The notes below the pieces were generated by a model. It was not told the DNA's origin. It saw only the letters and a program-made list of their open reading frames with translations, and ran no database searches. From positions 62,001 through 126,000 of the forward strand of contig JANOJL010000066.1 of NCBI GenBank assembly GCA_031418715.1: a stretch of 64,000 nt of DNA, read 5' to 3'. This DNA is from JANMDU01 sp031418715 (GTDB taxonomy: Bacteria > Pseudomonadota > Gammaproteobacteria > Burkholderiales > Burkholderiaceae_C). The position numbers and the translations under genes are program-made. Positions 8,192 to 16,592 of this stretch are shown in pieces; within the stretch, counting starts at the first letter, position 1; each line of letters opens with the position of its first letter.

Positions 8192-8919
8192 ATACATCCA
8201 CCGCCACACCGGCACCCGCATGGGCGCAAGCCATGCGTCGCTTCACAGATTACCTTTCTAAAGATTTTCTGGGTGGCCCACGGCCTTGGAAGTTTGCTTG
8301 GGTGATTAATTTTCAAAAAGCCGGCAGCTTTTTCTTCTTTGCCTATTTGATGTGGCATTACCAAAACAACAGCACTGCGGCCTGGGTCTATCTGGCACTG
8401 CATGGCAGCTATGGTTTGGTGTGGATCATCAAAGACGTGTCGTTTCCAGATCCGAATTGGCAAATGAAGATCACGATTGGCGGAGGTATCAATGCCTTTG
8501 TGAGTGTGTTGGGCTTGTATTGGTTGATCGGTTGGCTTCTGATCTCGGGTACGTCGCAGCCGACCTATCCCTTGCCAGATGTGGCTTGGTTTGGCTTGTG
8601 CATTACGCTGTGCATCCTCGGCTCAGTCATCATGATTGCTGCTGATGCGCAAAAATATTACACGCTGCGCTTGCAACGCGGCCTGATTACCGATGGCATG
8701 CATCGCTACATTCGTCACCCAAACTACCTAGGCGAAATGATGATCTACGGCAGCTTCGCTATGATGGCTTGGCACTGGCTTGCTTTCGTGATTCTGGCCT
8801 GGGTGTGGCTCGGTTTGTTTGCAGTCAATATGCTGATGAAAGAGGCCAGCATGTCTCGCTACCCACAATGGGCGGCCTACAAAAAACGCAGCTGGTGGTT
8901 GATTCCTTTCGTTCTGTAA
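8179..8919 (+). CDS. Membrane methyltransferase of the isoprenylcysteine carboxyl methyltransferase/PEMT type
   Basis: Polytopic membrane protein of 246 residues with about five to six hydrophobic segments. Its C-terminal part carries the SAM-binding hallmark of the ICMT/phospholipid methyltransferase and DUF1295 group: GMHRYIRHPNYLGEMM followed by a hydrophobic helix and SRYPQWAAYKKR. Such enzymes methylate lipids or prenylated substrates in the membrane; the substrate here is unknown. It overlaps uppP by 13 bp and is followed by dusA after 6 bp, so the three genes are probably one transcript. Confidence 0.75.
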   Translation: MDSLNTSTATPAPAWAQAMRRFTDYLSKDFLGGPRPWKFAWVINFQKAGSFFFFAYLMWHYQNNSTAAWVYLALHGSYGLVWIIKDVSFPDPNWQMKITIGGGINAFVSVLGLYWLIGWLLISGTSQPTYPLPDVAWFGLCITLCILGSVIMIAADAQKYYTLRLQRGLITDGMHRYIRHPNYLGEMMIYGSFAMMAWHWLAFVILAWVWLGLFAVNMLMKEASMSRYPQWAAYKKRSWWLIPFVL

Positions 8920-8925
8920 TGGCTC

Positions 8926-9940
<1,015 letters not shown>

Positions 9941-9963
<23 letters not shown>

Positions 9964-10969
9964 GCACCAGATCTACCCGTGTTTTCACCGCAGACAAGCT
10001 GCTGCTGCCATGAATGCCACCCCATGCGCAGCGGCTGGTGGTGACGACTTCCACGCCTCTTGATTGCGCGTCTTTTAACGCAGTTTGCAGAGCTTCGCTC
10101 ACAGTGCCGTTGCCCGTTCCTGCCACCACGATACCGCGCAACGGATCATCTTGTGCAGACGAAGAAAGCAGCGCTCTCACCATGCTGCCCGAAGTATGTG
10201 CATGGTTCACAACAATTTCTACACGCGGCCAGCAGATGTTGCCTGGCTCTTCATTCACTATTGAATTGATAGCACGTTGTTCAGACTCTATAAGGGGTAG
10301 AGGCTGATTTTTCATATAAAACTGCTCGGCAGGCATATGCCATCGGACATGCGCGCCTACCACTGTAGCCAGCGCACCAAACTCGCCCAACGCGGTATCG
10401 CCACTCGAAAAAGCATTCAAAGCATAGGTGTGAATTTTCTGCACGAGCACAGCATGATGCACATCGCCCGCGCACACGGCGAGCACGCCATGCGCCTTCG
10501 CATTTAGTGCCAGGCAAACGGCATCGCGCAAATTGCGCGGCCCATCTGCCTCACTGCTCGTAGCAGGGCGCATCGCGCAGGTGAGCACGATGGGCTTGGT
10601 TTGCAGCTCGCTTGGAATCACGCGATGCAGAAAATACGCCGTCTCCTCCAGCGTGTCGGTGCCATGCGTGATCACGATGCCGCTCATTTGCGGCTGCGCG
10701 AGATAGTGAGCGCAGCGCTGCGCCAGCCGCAGCATGGTGGCGAAATCCATGTCTTTGCTGTCAATCTGCGCCACTTGCTCACTCAGCAATTCACAGCCTT
10801 GCAGCGCCTCTTGCATGCCAGGCACGCCTTGCAGTAGCGTGGCCACGCCAATTTGTGCGGCGGTGTAGCCCGTGTGGTCGCTGGCGCTGGCTGCTGTTCC
10901 AGCGATCGTGCCGCCCGTGCCCAAGACGACGAGTTGTTTGGCCAGACCGGAAGAGGTTCTTTCGTTCAT
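9941..10969 (-). CDS. L-asparaginase (type I/II family) with element R insertion
   Basis: Hydrolyses asparagine to aspartate and ammonia. Both catalytic threonine regions are present: LGTGGTIAGT near residue 20, and GIVITHGTDTLEETAYFL near 100, with TGNGTVSEAL towards the C-terminus. There is no signal peptide, so the enzyme is probably cytoplasmic. Around residues 217-240 the protein carries a peptide encoded by an element R copy (KNQPLPLIESEQRAINSIV). This extra segment probably explains the 342-residue length, somewhat above the usual 325-330, and it should lie in a surface loop if the enzyme works. The 5' end faces lexA across a 145-bp region; the 3' end overlaps dusA. Confidence 0.88.
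10256..10321 (+). repeat. Element R copy inside the asparaginase gene
   Basis: Hairpin CACTATTGAATTGATAGCA, then a diverged core and the T-rich tail GGCTGATTTTTCATATAAAA. The copy is antisense to the gene. Read in the gene's frame it has no stop and gives KNQPLPLIESEQRAINSIV, closely matching the ABC exporter copy at 34834. Confidence 0.8.
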
Positions 10970-10991
10970 TTCGACTTTTTTTCAAAAATAC

Positions 10992-11043
10992 TTGCAAAGC
11001 CCAAAAAACTGGGCTAATATCCAGTTACTGGATGCGCAATCAG
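10992..11043 (+). promoter_or_regulatory. lexA promoter with two LexA (SOS) boxes
   Basis: A sigma-70-type promoter is visible: TTGCAA (10992-10997), 17-bp spacer, TAATAT (11015-11020). A palindrome CTGG-N8-CCAG at 11009-11024 covers the -10 element, and a second, imperfect CTGG-N8-TCAG lies at 11028-11043. Both resemble the LexA box CTGT-N8-ACAG, as expected for autoregulation of lexA. Confidence 0.68.
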
Positions 11044-11114
11044 GCTGTGATCAATCGCAGTTGCCAGCAGCAAGAGTGCGTATCCGGTCAACCTATTTCA
11101 AACAGGAGTTTGCC

Positions 11115-11789
11115 ATGTTCGACAGCCCTAAGCTCACAGCCCGTCAGCAACAGATTTTGACGCTGATTCAAACCACGATCGAGAAAACCGGCTCGCCACC
11201 CACGCGCGCTGAAATCGCCACTGAGTTTGGCTTCAAATCGGCCAACGCCGCTGAAGAGCATTTGCAAGCCCTGCATCGCAAAGGCGCGATTGAGCTGTTG
11301 CAAGGCACCTCGCGCGGCATCCGCTTGAAGGGTGAAACCTTGCGTGCGATACATGAAAGCCGCAACAAGCAATTTGGCCTGCCGCTACAAAGTCTAATGC
11401 AGCTCGCTTTGCCACTCATTGGCCGCGTGGCCGCCGGCTCACCCATCCTCGCGCAAGAGCATATTGAGCAAACCTACTACGTTGAGTCCAGCATGTTTCC
11501 CACCAAGCCCGATTACCTGCTCAAGGTTCGCGGTATGAGCATGCGCGATATCGGCATCATGGATGGCGATTTGCTCGCTGTGCAGTCCACCAAAGATGCG
11601 CGCAATGGTCAAATCGTGGTGGCGCGCATCGGCGAAGACGTCACTGTCAAGCGTTTTCAGCGCAATAAAAACATCATTGAACTGCATCCCGAGAATGCCG
11701 ATTTCAAAACCATCATCGTCGAGCCCGGCGAGCCGTTTGAAATCGAAGGTTTGGCTGTCGGCTTAATTCGTAACTCCTTCATGATGTAA
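11115..11789 (+). CDS. lexA: LexA repressor
   Basis: Represses SOS genes and cleaves itself when RecA filaments form on damaged DNA. The N-terminal winged helix covers about residues 1-75 (LTARQQQILTLI; SPPTRAEIATEFGF). The linker has the Ala107-Gly108 cleavage site in GRVAAGSP. The C-terminal peptidase has Ser142 (VRGMSMRD) and Lys179 (DVTVKRFQ) as the catalytic pair. Length 224 fits betaproteobacterial LexA. ATG 11115 is preceded by CAGGAG and matches the family start. Two LexA-type boxes overlap its promoter. A small gene follows after 12 bp and is probably in the same SOS operon. Confidence 0.97.
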   Translation: MFDSPKLTARQQQILTLIQTTIEKTGSPPTRAEIATEFGFKSANAAEEHLQALHRKGAIELLQGTSRGIRLKGETLRAIHESRNKQFGLPLQSLMQLALPLIGRVAAGSPILAQEHIEQTYYVESSMFPTKPDYLLKVRGMSMRDIGIMDGDLLAVQSTKDARNGQIVVARIGEDVTVKRFQRNKNIIELHPENADFKTIIVEPGEPFEIEGLAVGLIRNSFMM

Positions 11790-11801
11790 AGCCAGTTCAC
11801 C

Positions 11802-12203
11802 ATGATCTCCTCCTCAAACAATCTGTTCAGTCAATTGCTCTTGCCGCTGCAAGGTGTGGTGGATTTTTTCTCACCTCCGGTGCCTTTGTCTTCATCAGCC
11901 CCCACTTTCACAGGCTCAGCGATCTGTGCACCGCTCCGCTTGGCCAAAGCGCCTGCTGTGCGGCAAGCGGATCGCCCAGCGAGCCGCGCCATGATTCAAC
12001 CCGCAGGCATTCGCCTAGTTGGCCAGGGTTTGATGGGGCAAATGGCTGGCGCAGCGGGTACGATGTCTGGCGGTATGTCTGCCGCGCAAATTCTGCGTTC
12101 GCGCCGTGCGCAAGATGGCCGCATCGTGATCTCGGGTCGCATGCGGGATGTGTGTGCAGAGCTGGATCGCTTGTGTGATGAGCCTGCACAAGCAACTCAT
12201 TGA
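11802..12203 (+). CDS. Hypothetical protein in lexA operon
   Basis: A 133-residue protein I do not recognise. It starts 12 bp after the lexA stop, so it should be transcribed with lexA and induced by DNA damage. The N-terminal half is Pro/Ser/Ala-rich with a hydrophobic LLLPLQGVVDFF; a small Gly/Met-rich patch (GLMGQMAGAAGTMSGGM) and a basic C-terminal helix (AQILRSRRAQDGRIVISGR) follow. The position is like that of the cell-division inhibitor sulA after lexA in Pseudomonas, but I see no convincing SulA sequence similarity. The ORF ends exactly at an element R copy. Confidence 0.6.
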   Translation: MISSSNNLFSQLLLPLQGVVDFFSPPVPLSSSAPTFTGSAICAPLRLAKAPAVRQADRPASRAMIQPAGIRLVGQGLMGQMAGAAGTMSGGMSAAQILRSRRAQDGRIVISGRMRDVCAELDRLCDEPAQATH

Positions 12204-12265
12204 CTATCAATTCAGTAGCACTCTGCGCAAGCTCTCTAACGGCTAGCGGCCGATTTGGCCCATAT
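12203..12265 (+). repeat. Element R copy, intergenic
   Basis: Hairpin ACTATCAATTCAGTAG, core CTCTGCGCAAGCTCTCTAACG, and GGCTAGCGGCC hairpin before a short T tract. It lies between two convergent genes, where its hairpin plus T tract could act as a terminator. The first 16 bases of the unit match the LigA-internal copy at 23787. Confidence 0.8.
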
Positions 12266-12285
12266 TTTCGGTCATAAGCATGGCT

Positions 12286-12588
12286 CTAAGGCATCTCAGC
12301 CAAGCAATTCCAGCATTGCTCAAATCCGCCCTCAATCCGCTCTCCACAAGCTTGGCAAACCCAGTTGTGTTGTGGCATACGTTGAAGCTCTGCAAACGCG
12401 GCCTTCGCGCGATCCAGTTGTGCATCGTCTTGCACCCAAATCTCTGGAAGGCATTGGTCTGGCGGTAAATCCCCTGCAGCGCCGTTCAAAAAGTAGCGCT
12501 GCATGTTCACATCCAAGCCTTGGGTCTTGAGCATATCCAGCCAGAGCTGAGCTATGGCAATATTGGGCGCTTGGCCGATTCTTTTCAT
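12286..12588 (-). CDS. DUF2007 putative signal-transducing protein with zinc ribbon
   Basis: Small protein of 100 residues. The first 70 residues fit the DUF2007 domain (RIGQAPNIAIAQLWLDMLK, then VNMQRYFLNGAAGDLP and PEIWVQDDAQLDRAKAAF), a PII-like ferredoxin fold of unknown function. The end is a rubredoxin-type zinc ribbon: C-x2-C (CQAC) and C-x2-C (CWNC) about 15 residues apart. This domain pair is common in Burkholderiales. The gene is divergent from the SDR gene, with only 23 bp between the two start codons, so their promoters must overlap each other's coding ends. Confidence 0.78.
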   Translation of the reverse strand: MKRIGQAPNIAIAQLWLDMLKTQGLDVNMQRYFLNGAAGDLPPDQCLPEIWVQDDAQLDRAKAAFAELQRMPQHNWVCQACGERIEGGFEQCWNCLAEMP

Positions 12589-12611
12589 GCAGCCAGCATA
12601 TCATTGCAGTT

Positions 12612-13364
12612 ATGAACCTCTACATCATCACCGGTGCTTCTCGCGGCATGGGCTTTAGTCTGGCTCAACAACTCATCCTCCCTGGCAATGCCCTGCTCTG
12701 TATCTCCCGCCATGCCAACGACTCTCTGACGGCGCAATCTGCTGAGCAAAAAGTGCCGCTCATCCAATGGCACGCAGATCTGAACGATGCCGCGCCCATC
12801 GCCGATCAACTCAAAGCCTGGCTGGTTGAAAAGACCTTGGCCTACGACAGCGCTTGTTTGATCAACAACGCAGGCGTGATTCCGCAAATCGCCCCTTTGT
12901 CTGATGTGCCCGCGCAGGAGATCCAGCGTGCGATGCGCGTCGGCATCGAAGCGCCGATGTTGCTCACCGCCGCTTTCCTACAAGCCACGGCAAATTGGCG
13001 CATCCCGAAAAAAGTGATGAATATTTCCTCCGGCCTTGGTCGCAGAGCCATGGCTTCCCAAGCAGGCTACTGCGCCGCCAAAGCCGCGATGGATCATTTC
13101 ACGCGCTGCTTGGCGCTAGAGGAAGCCATCAAACCACATGGCGCAAAAGTCTGCTCTATCGCACCCGGCGTGATTGACACAGACATGCAAGTGCAACTGC
13201 GAAGCGCCTCAGACGCCAGTTTCCCCGACAAAGCCGCCTTCGTCGGCATGAAAGACAATGGCAGCCTCACCAGCCCACAAGAAGCCGCCGACCGTTTGAT
13301 TGCCTACCTCGCTCGCTCTGATTTTGGAAGCAACCCGGTGGCTGATGTGCGGGATGTTGCTTAA
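12612..13364 (+). CDS. Short-chain dehydrogenase/reductase (sepiapterin/benzil reductase-like)
   Basis: Classical SDR of 250 residues. The cofactor motif TGASRGMG is at residues 7-14, NNAG near 86-89, the catalytic serine in NISSGLGRR, and the Tyr-x3-Lys pair in GYCAAK. The run SSGLGRRAMASQAGYCAAKA resembles sepiapterin reductase and benzil reductase-type SDRs. The N-terminus has the TGxxxGxG pattern typical of NADP users, but substrate and coenzyme are not certain. It converges on the 2OG-Fe oxygenase gene. Confidence 0.85.
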   Translation: MNLYIITGASRGMGFSLAQQLILPGNALLCISRHANDSLTAQSAEQKVPLIQWHADLNDAAPIADQLKAWLVEKTLAYDSACLINNAGVIPQIAPLSDVPAQEIQRAMRVGIEAPMLLTAAFLQATANWRIPKKVMNISSGLGRRAMASQAGYCAAKAAMDHFTRCLALEEAIKPHGAKVCSIAPGVIDTDMQVQLRSASDASFPDKAAFVGMKDNGSLTSPQEAADRLIAYLARSDFGSNPVADVRDVA

Positions 13365-13385
13365 AGCTATAAGCCAAGAAGCGAA

Positions 13386-14123
13386 TCACACCGCATCTTG
13401 AAACGCCTTACCACGCAGCGTCACCACCAGCGTATCGCGGTAGCCGCGCAGCTCTGCCTCTTCTCCCGCAGGCTGAATCGGTGTGGTCTCGTGGATCATG
13501 CGTGCATCGTCTAGCAGCAATACGCTCCAAGGCTCGGTCAAAGTAAAGCGCTGACCGCTAGATCCTGTCGCTTCAAACACCCGCGTCTCACCGCCCTTGA
13601 TTCGCTCGCGCGCCACCAAAAACACTGCCACCAAATCTACGCCATCGCGGTGCGCGCCCTCAGGAGTGGGCCGGCCAATGCCGCCCGCCGTGTCGATGCG
13701 AAATTGATGCACTTCAGTAAACCAAGGTTGAATACCGCGCAAATGGTCTGACAAACCCCCAAGCCAAGCCAATACTGCGCGAAGTGCAACCGAAAAAGTC
13801 GCATCCTCCAAGGGTTCAAACATACGCTCCATCCCGCCGTGCAGCGCGTTGTATTCCACTGGCTGCCAATGCGCCCGATGCGCCACGGGGTTCACATCAG
13901 CGCCTGAAACCACACAACTGCCATGCCGCCGAGAGCGGTATTTGCCCCCATCTTTCAAGTAATTGTCCGCCCCGAGCCGATACCAGCTCTCCTTCAAAGC
14001 CTGCAAATCAGCCAAAGCGCAGCCAGACAGAGTAGCCACATCCGCAGCAGGCAAAAGCGCAAAGCCCTGCTGCTTGAGCGTGGCTTGAAGATTCAGGGGG
14101 TGGGTATACGGCGGCGTGAACAT
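13386..14123 (-). CDS. 2OG-Fe dioxygenase family protein
   Basis: Fits the 2OG-Fe dioxygenase family PF10014 (amino-acid hydroxylase-like). Iron ligands can be proposed: H-x-D in EGAHRDGVDLVAVFLV, and the distal His in LLLDDARMIHETTPI, followed by the Arg of GYRDTLVVT that could bind 2-oxoglutarate. Length 245 is typical. Members hydroxylate free amino acids such as isoleucine, but the substrate here is unknown. The neighbour upstream, an isochorismatase-like hydrolase, is on the same strand only 21 bp away, so they may share a transcript. Confidence 0.78.
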   Translation of the reverse strand: MFTPPYTHPLNLQATLKQQGFALLPAADVATLSGCALADLQALKESWYRLGADNYLKDGGKYRSRRHGSCVVSGADVNPVAHRAHWQPVEYNALHGGMERMFEPLEDATFSVALRAVLAWLGGLSDHLRGIQPWFTEVHQFRIDTAGGIGRPTPEGAHRDGVDLVAVFLVARERIKGGETRVFEATGSSGQRFTLTEPWSVLLLDDARMIHETTPIQPAGEEAELRGYRDTLVVTLRGKAFQDAV

Positions 14124-14144
14124 ATCAAAACATCTCTCGCAAAA

Positions 14145-14741
14145 TCACTTGACCAGTGCCTGCACTGCCTTGAATTGCGCATGATCCGAGCCGCGCAGCC
14201 ATTCAAACAGCACCATTTCCGTCGTCACTAGACTCGCGCCCTCAGCCGCTAATCTGTCGTAGGCCGCATCCCGGTTGCGCTCGGTGCGGCTGCTGCAAGC
14301 ATCCGTCACCACATACACATCAAAATCTTCCAGCAGCCCCATCACCGTTTGCAACACGCACACATGTGCCTCGCAGCCCGCAATGATGATGTCTGTACGC
14401 GTGTTCTCAGGCGCTTTTTGCAAATGCTTAGGCACGCTCTTGGCGTTGGGCGATATTTTCGGTGTGCCAATTTCTTGGAGTAACTCCATCAAACCAGCGT
14501 CCACCGCCGAAAACTCCACCTTTACCAGCGGCTGCTTGGCAAACTCAGCCAGTTCAAGCACCGTCGCGCCCAGCCCCTCAGGGTACTGCTCCGTCACCGT
14601 CACAGGCACCCGCATCATCTGCGCCGCCTTAGCCAGCCGCAGCGCATTTTGCAGCACAGCAGAGCCCTCAAAAATAGCAGGCAAAAGCTTGGCCTGCAGG
14701 TCAATGAGTACGAGTTGGGAGGCGGAGGATTCGATAAGCAT
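14145..14741 (-). CDS. Isochorismatase-family cysteine hydrolase
   Basis: Cysteine hydrolase of the isochorismatase/YcaC group (198 residues from the Met at 14741; an earlier start would add 10 residues). The catalytic aspartate is in LVLIDLQAKLLPAI (about residue 15), and the nucleophilic cysteine in IIAGCEAHVCVLQT. The sequence resembles YcaC-like hydrolases more than true isochorismatases. It is divergent from hpnC with about 70 bp between, and lies just upstream of the 2OG-Fe oxygenase gene on the same strand. The substrate is unknown. Confidence 0.83.
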   Translation of the reverse strand: MLIESSASQLVLIDLQAKLLPAIFEGSAVLQNALRLAKAAQMMRVPVTVTEQYPEGLGATVLELAEFAKQPLVKVEFSAVDAGLMELLQEIGTPKISPNAKSVPKHLQKAPENTRTDIIIAGCEAHVCVLQTVMGLLEDFDVYVVTDACSSRTERNRDAAYDRLAAEGASLVTTEMVLFEWLRGSDHAQFKAVQALVK

Positions 14742-14812
14742 GCGGTGATTATCCCTGCTTGTCGCGACCAACCCTCAAAAATGAAAGACAAAACCAAGAG
14801 ACAATATCCGCC

Positions 14813-15691
14813 ATGCAAAGCACAGCCGCCCACGGCGTCGAACATTACGAAAACTTTCCCGTTGCCTCTTGGCTCACGCCTGCGCGGCTGCGGCCTGCGA
14901 TTGTGGCGATTTATTGGTTTGCGCGAATTGCTGACGATATGGCTGATGAAGGTGATGCAACAGCTGCTGAGCGATTGGCCGATCTCGCGGCCTTTCGTGC
15001 GGATTTAATCATCTGCGCCACGAGTGATACCGCCTCACTGCGCTGGCCGGGTGTATTCGCGCCTCTGCGCCAAGCGATCCTCAAGCATGCGCTGCCCGTG
15101 CCCCTGCTCGATGCCCTCTTAGAAGCCTTTGAGCAAGACGTACGCTACACAGCCGCCGGGCGCTGGTATGACAACAACACCGAACTTCTGGACTACTGCA
15201 AGCGCTCAGCCAACCCTGTGGGGCGCTTGTTGCTGCATCTGTATGGCGTGAAAGGCGAACGCGAGTTAGCCGCATCTGATGCCATTTGCTCAGCCCTGCA
15301 ACTGATTAATTTTTGGCAAGACCCCTCCAAAGACATTCCGCGTGGCCGCTACTATTTGGCACTCAACGCCATCGCCGCTCACCAAGTCATGCCTGCTGAT
15401 CTGCTCAGATGCAAAGACACCCCGAACACTATGAAATTGATAGCTAGCTACTCAGATTTATCAACGGCAATCATGCAAAAAGGCTTTGAATTACCCAGTT
15501 GGGTACGCCAGCAAATCCACGGCTTTGATGGCTGGCGTTTGAGCCTGGAATTGCGCTGCGTCATCCACGGAGGTTTACGCATCTTGGACAAAATCGCCGC
15601 GATGGAGCACCGTACGCTCGCAGCGCGCCCGAAAATCACCGCTAGGGATGGCATCATGATTCTCTTGCGCGCCATCTTCCACAAACGATAA
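14813..15691 (+). CDS. hpnC: Squalene biosynthesis protein HpnC (hydroxysqualene synthase)
   Basis: With HpnD and HpnE this makes squalene from two farnesyl diphosphates: HpnD forms presqualene diphosphate, HpnC converts it to hydroxysqualene, HpnE reduces it. Seen: the HpnC start HYENFPVASWLTPARLRP, first Asp-rich site FARIADDMADEGDA, and second site INFWQDPSKDIPRGRYYL. Length 292 is normal. The start at 14813 matches the family; upstream codons lie in the divergent promoter region. Residues about 205-220 (TMKLIASYSDLSTAI) are encoded by a diverged element R copy. It is the first gene of hpnCDE. Confidence 0.93.
   Translation: MQSTAAHGVEHYENFPVASWLTPARLRPAIVAIYWFARIADDMADEGDATAAERLADLAAFRADLIICATSDTASLRWPGVFAPLRQAILKHALPVPLLDALLEAFEQDVRYTAAGRWYDNNTELLDYCKRSANPVGRLLLHLYGVKGERELAASDAICSALQLINFWQDPSKDIPRGRYYLALNAIAAHQVMPADLLRCKDTPNTMKLIASYSDLSTAIMQKGFELPSWVRQQIHGFDGWRLSLELRCVIHGGLRILDKIAAMEHRTLAARPKITARDGIMILLRAIFHKR
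15427..15472 (+). repeat. Diverged element R copy inside hpnC
   Basis: CACTATGAAATTGATAGC followed by a core ending in TTTATCAACGGC. Its frame gives TMKLIASYSDLSTAI, which aligns with the NuoJ peptide (ATKSIAPSADSITAT) and the DUF1178 peptide. The tail is not recognisable. The surrounding HpnC length looks normal, so this may be an overwritten stretch rather than an insertion. Confidence 0.55.
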
Positions 15692-15737
15692 CGGCGCAAC
15701 CGATAACTACATGAAGGATAGCGCTGATAATTACCCC

Positions 15738-16592
15738 ATGAATCCCGAGCAATACGCCCAACAAAAAGCCGCGCAAGCAGGCAGCAGCTTTTACTACGCC
15801 TTCCTCTTCCTGCCCCTAGAGCGCCGCGCCGCGATCACGGCCTTCTATGCCTTCTGCCGCGAGGTGGATGATGTCGTCGATGAGGTGAGCGATCCCGGAG
15901 TGGCGGCCACGAAGCTGGCTTGGTGGGCCAAAGAAGTAGCACAAGCCTTCGCAGCGCCCGATGAGAAAAACAACCGCCATCCCGCCCTGCTCGCCCTTTT
16001 GCCGCATACCAAGAGTTTTGGCATCGAAGAGCGGCATTTGCAAGCCGTGATCCAAGGCTGCCAGATGGATTTGACGCAAACCCGCTATTTGGATTACCCC
16101 GGTTTGCAAAAATACTGTCATCTCGTCGCAGGCGTGGTCGGCGAAGTATCCGCCCGCATCTTTGGCCAGCATGAAGTGCGTACCACGGCATATGCCCACA
16201 AACTCGGCCTCGCCCTGCAGCTCACCAACATCATCCGCGACGTGGGCGAAGATGCGCAGCGCGGCCGCATCTATTTACCCGTCAACGAGCTGCAGCAATT
16301 CGAAGTCAAAGCCAACGAACTTAGCCTAGGGACACGGGGCTATTCCGAACGCTTCACCGCGCTCATGCAATTCCAAGCCCAACGCGCCCAAACCGTTTAT
16401 GACGAAGCCTTCGCCCTGCTCCCCGCCGCCGACGCACGCGCTCAAAAACCTGGCCTCATGATGGCCAAAATTTACCGCGCCTTGCTCAACGAAATCCAAC
16501 ACGAAAACTTCCAAGTCCTCCACCAACGCATCAGCCTCACGCCTCTGCGCAAATTCTGGTTGGCTTGGAAGGTGCAGGCCCTCGGTCGATGA
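15738..16592 (+). CDS. hpnD: Presqualene diphosphate synthase HpnD
   Basis: Joins two farnesyl diphosphates into presqualene diphosphate, the first step of squalene and hopanoid synthesis. Typical N-terminus NPEQYAQQKAAQAGSSFYY, first Asp-rich motif FCREVDDVVDEV and second motif LTNIIRDVGEDAQRGRIYLP are all present. I chose the ATG at 15738 because homologues start with this MxPexY sequence; an ATG at 15711 would add nine unlike residues. It is 46 bp after hpnC and overlaps hpnE by four bases (ATGA). Confidence 0.94.
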   Translation: MNPEQYAQQKAAQAGSSFYYAFLFLPLERRAAITAFYAFCREVDDVVDEVSDPGVAATKLAWWAKEVAQAFAAPDEKNNRHPALLALLPHTKSFGIEERHLQAVIQGCQMDLTQTRYLDYPGLQKYCHLVAGVVGEVSARIFGQHEVRTTAYAHKLGLALQLTNIIRDVGEDAQRGRIYLPVNELQQFEVKANELSLGTRGYSERFTALMQFQAQRAQTVYDEAFALLPAADARAQKPGLMMAKIYRALLNEIQHENFQVLHQRISLTPLRKFWLAWKVQALGR

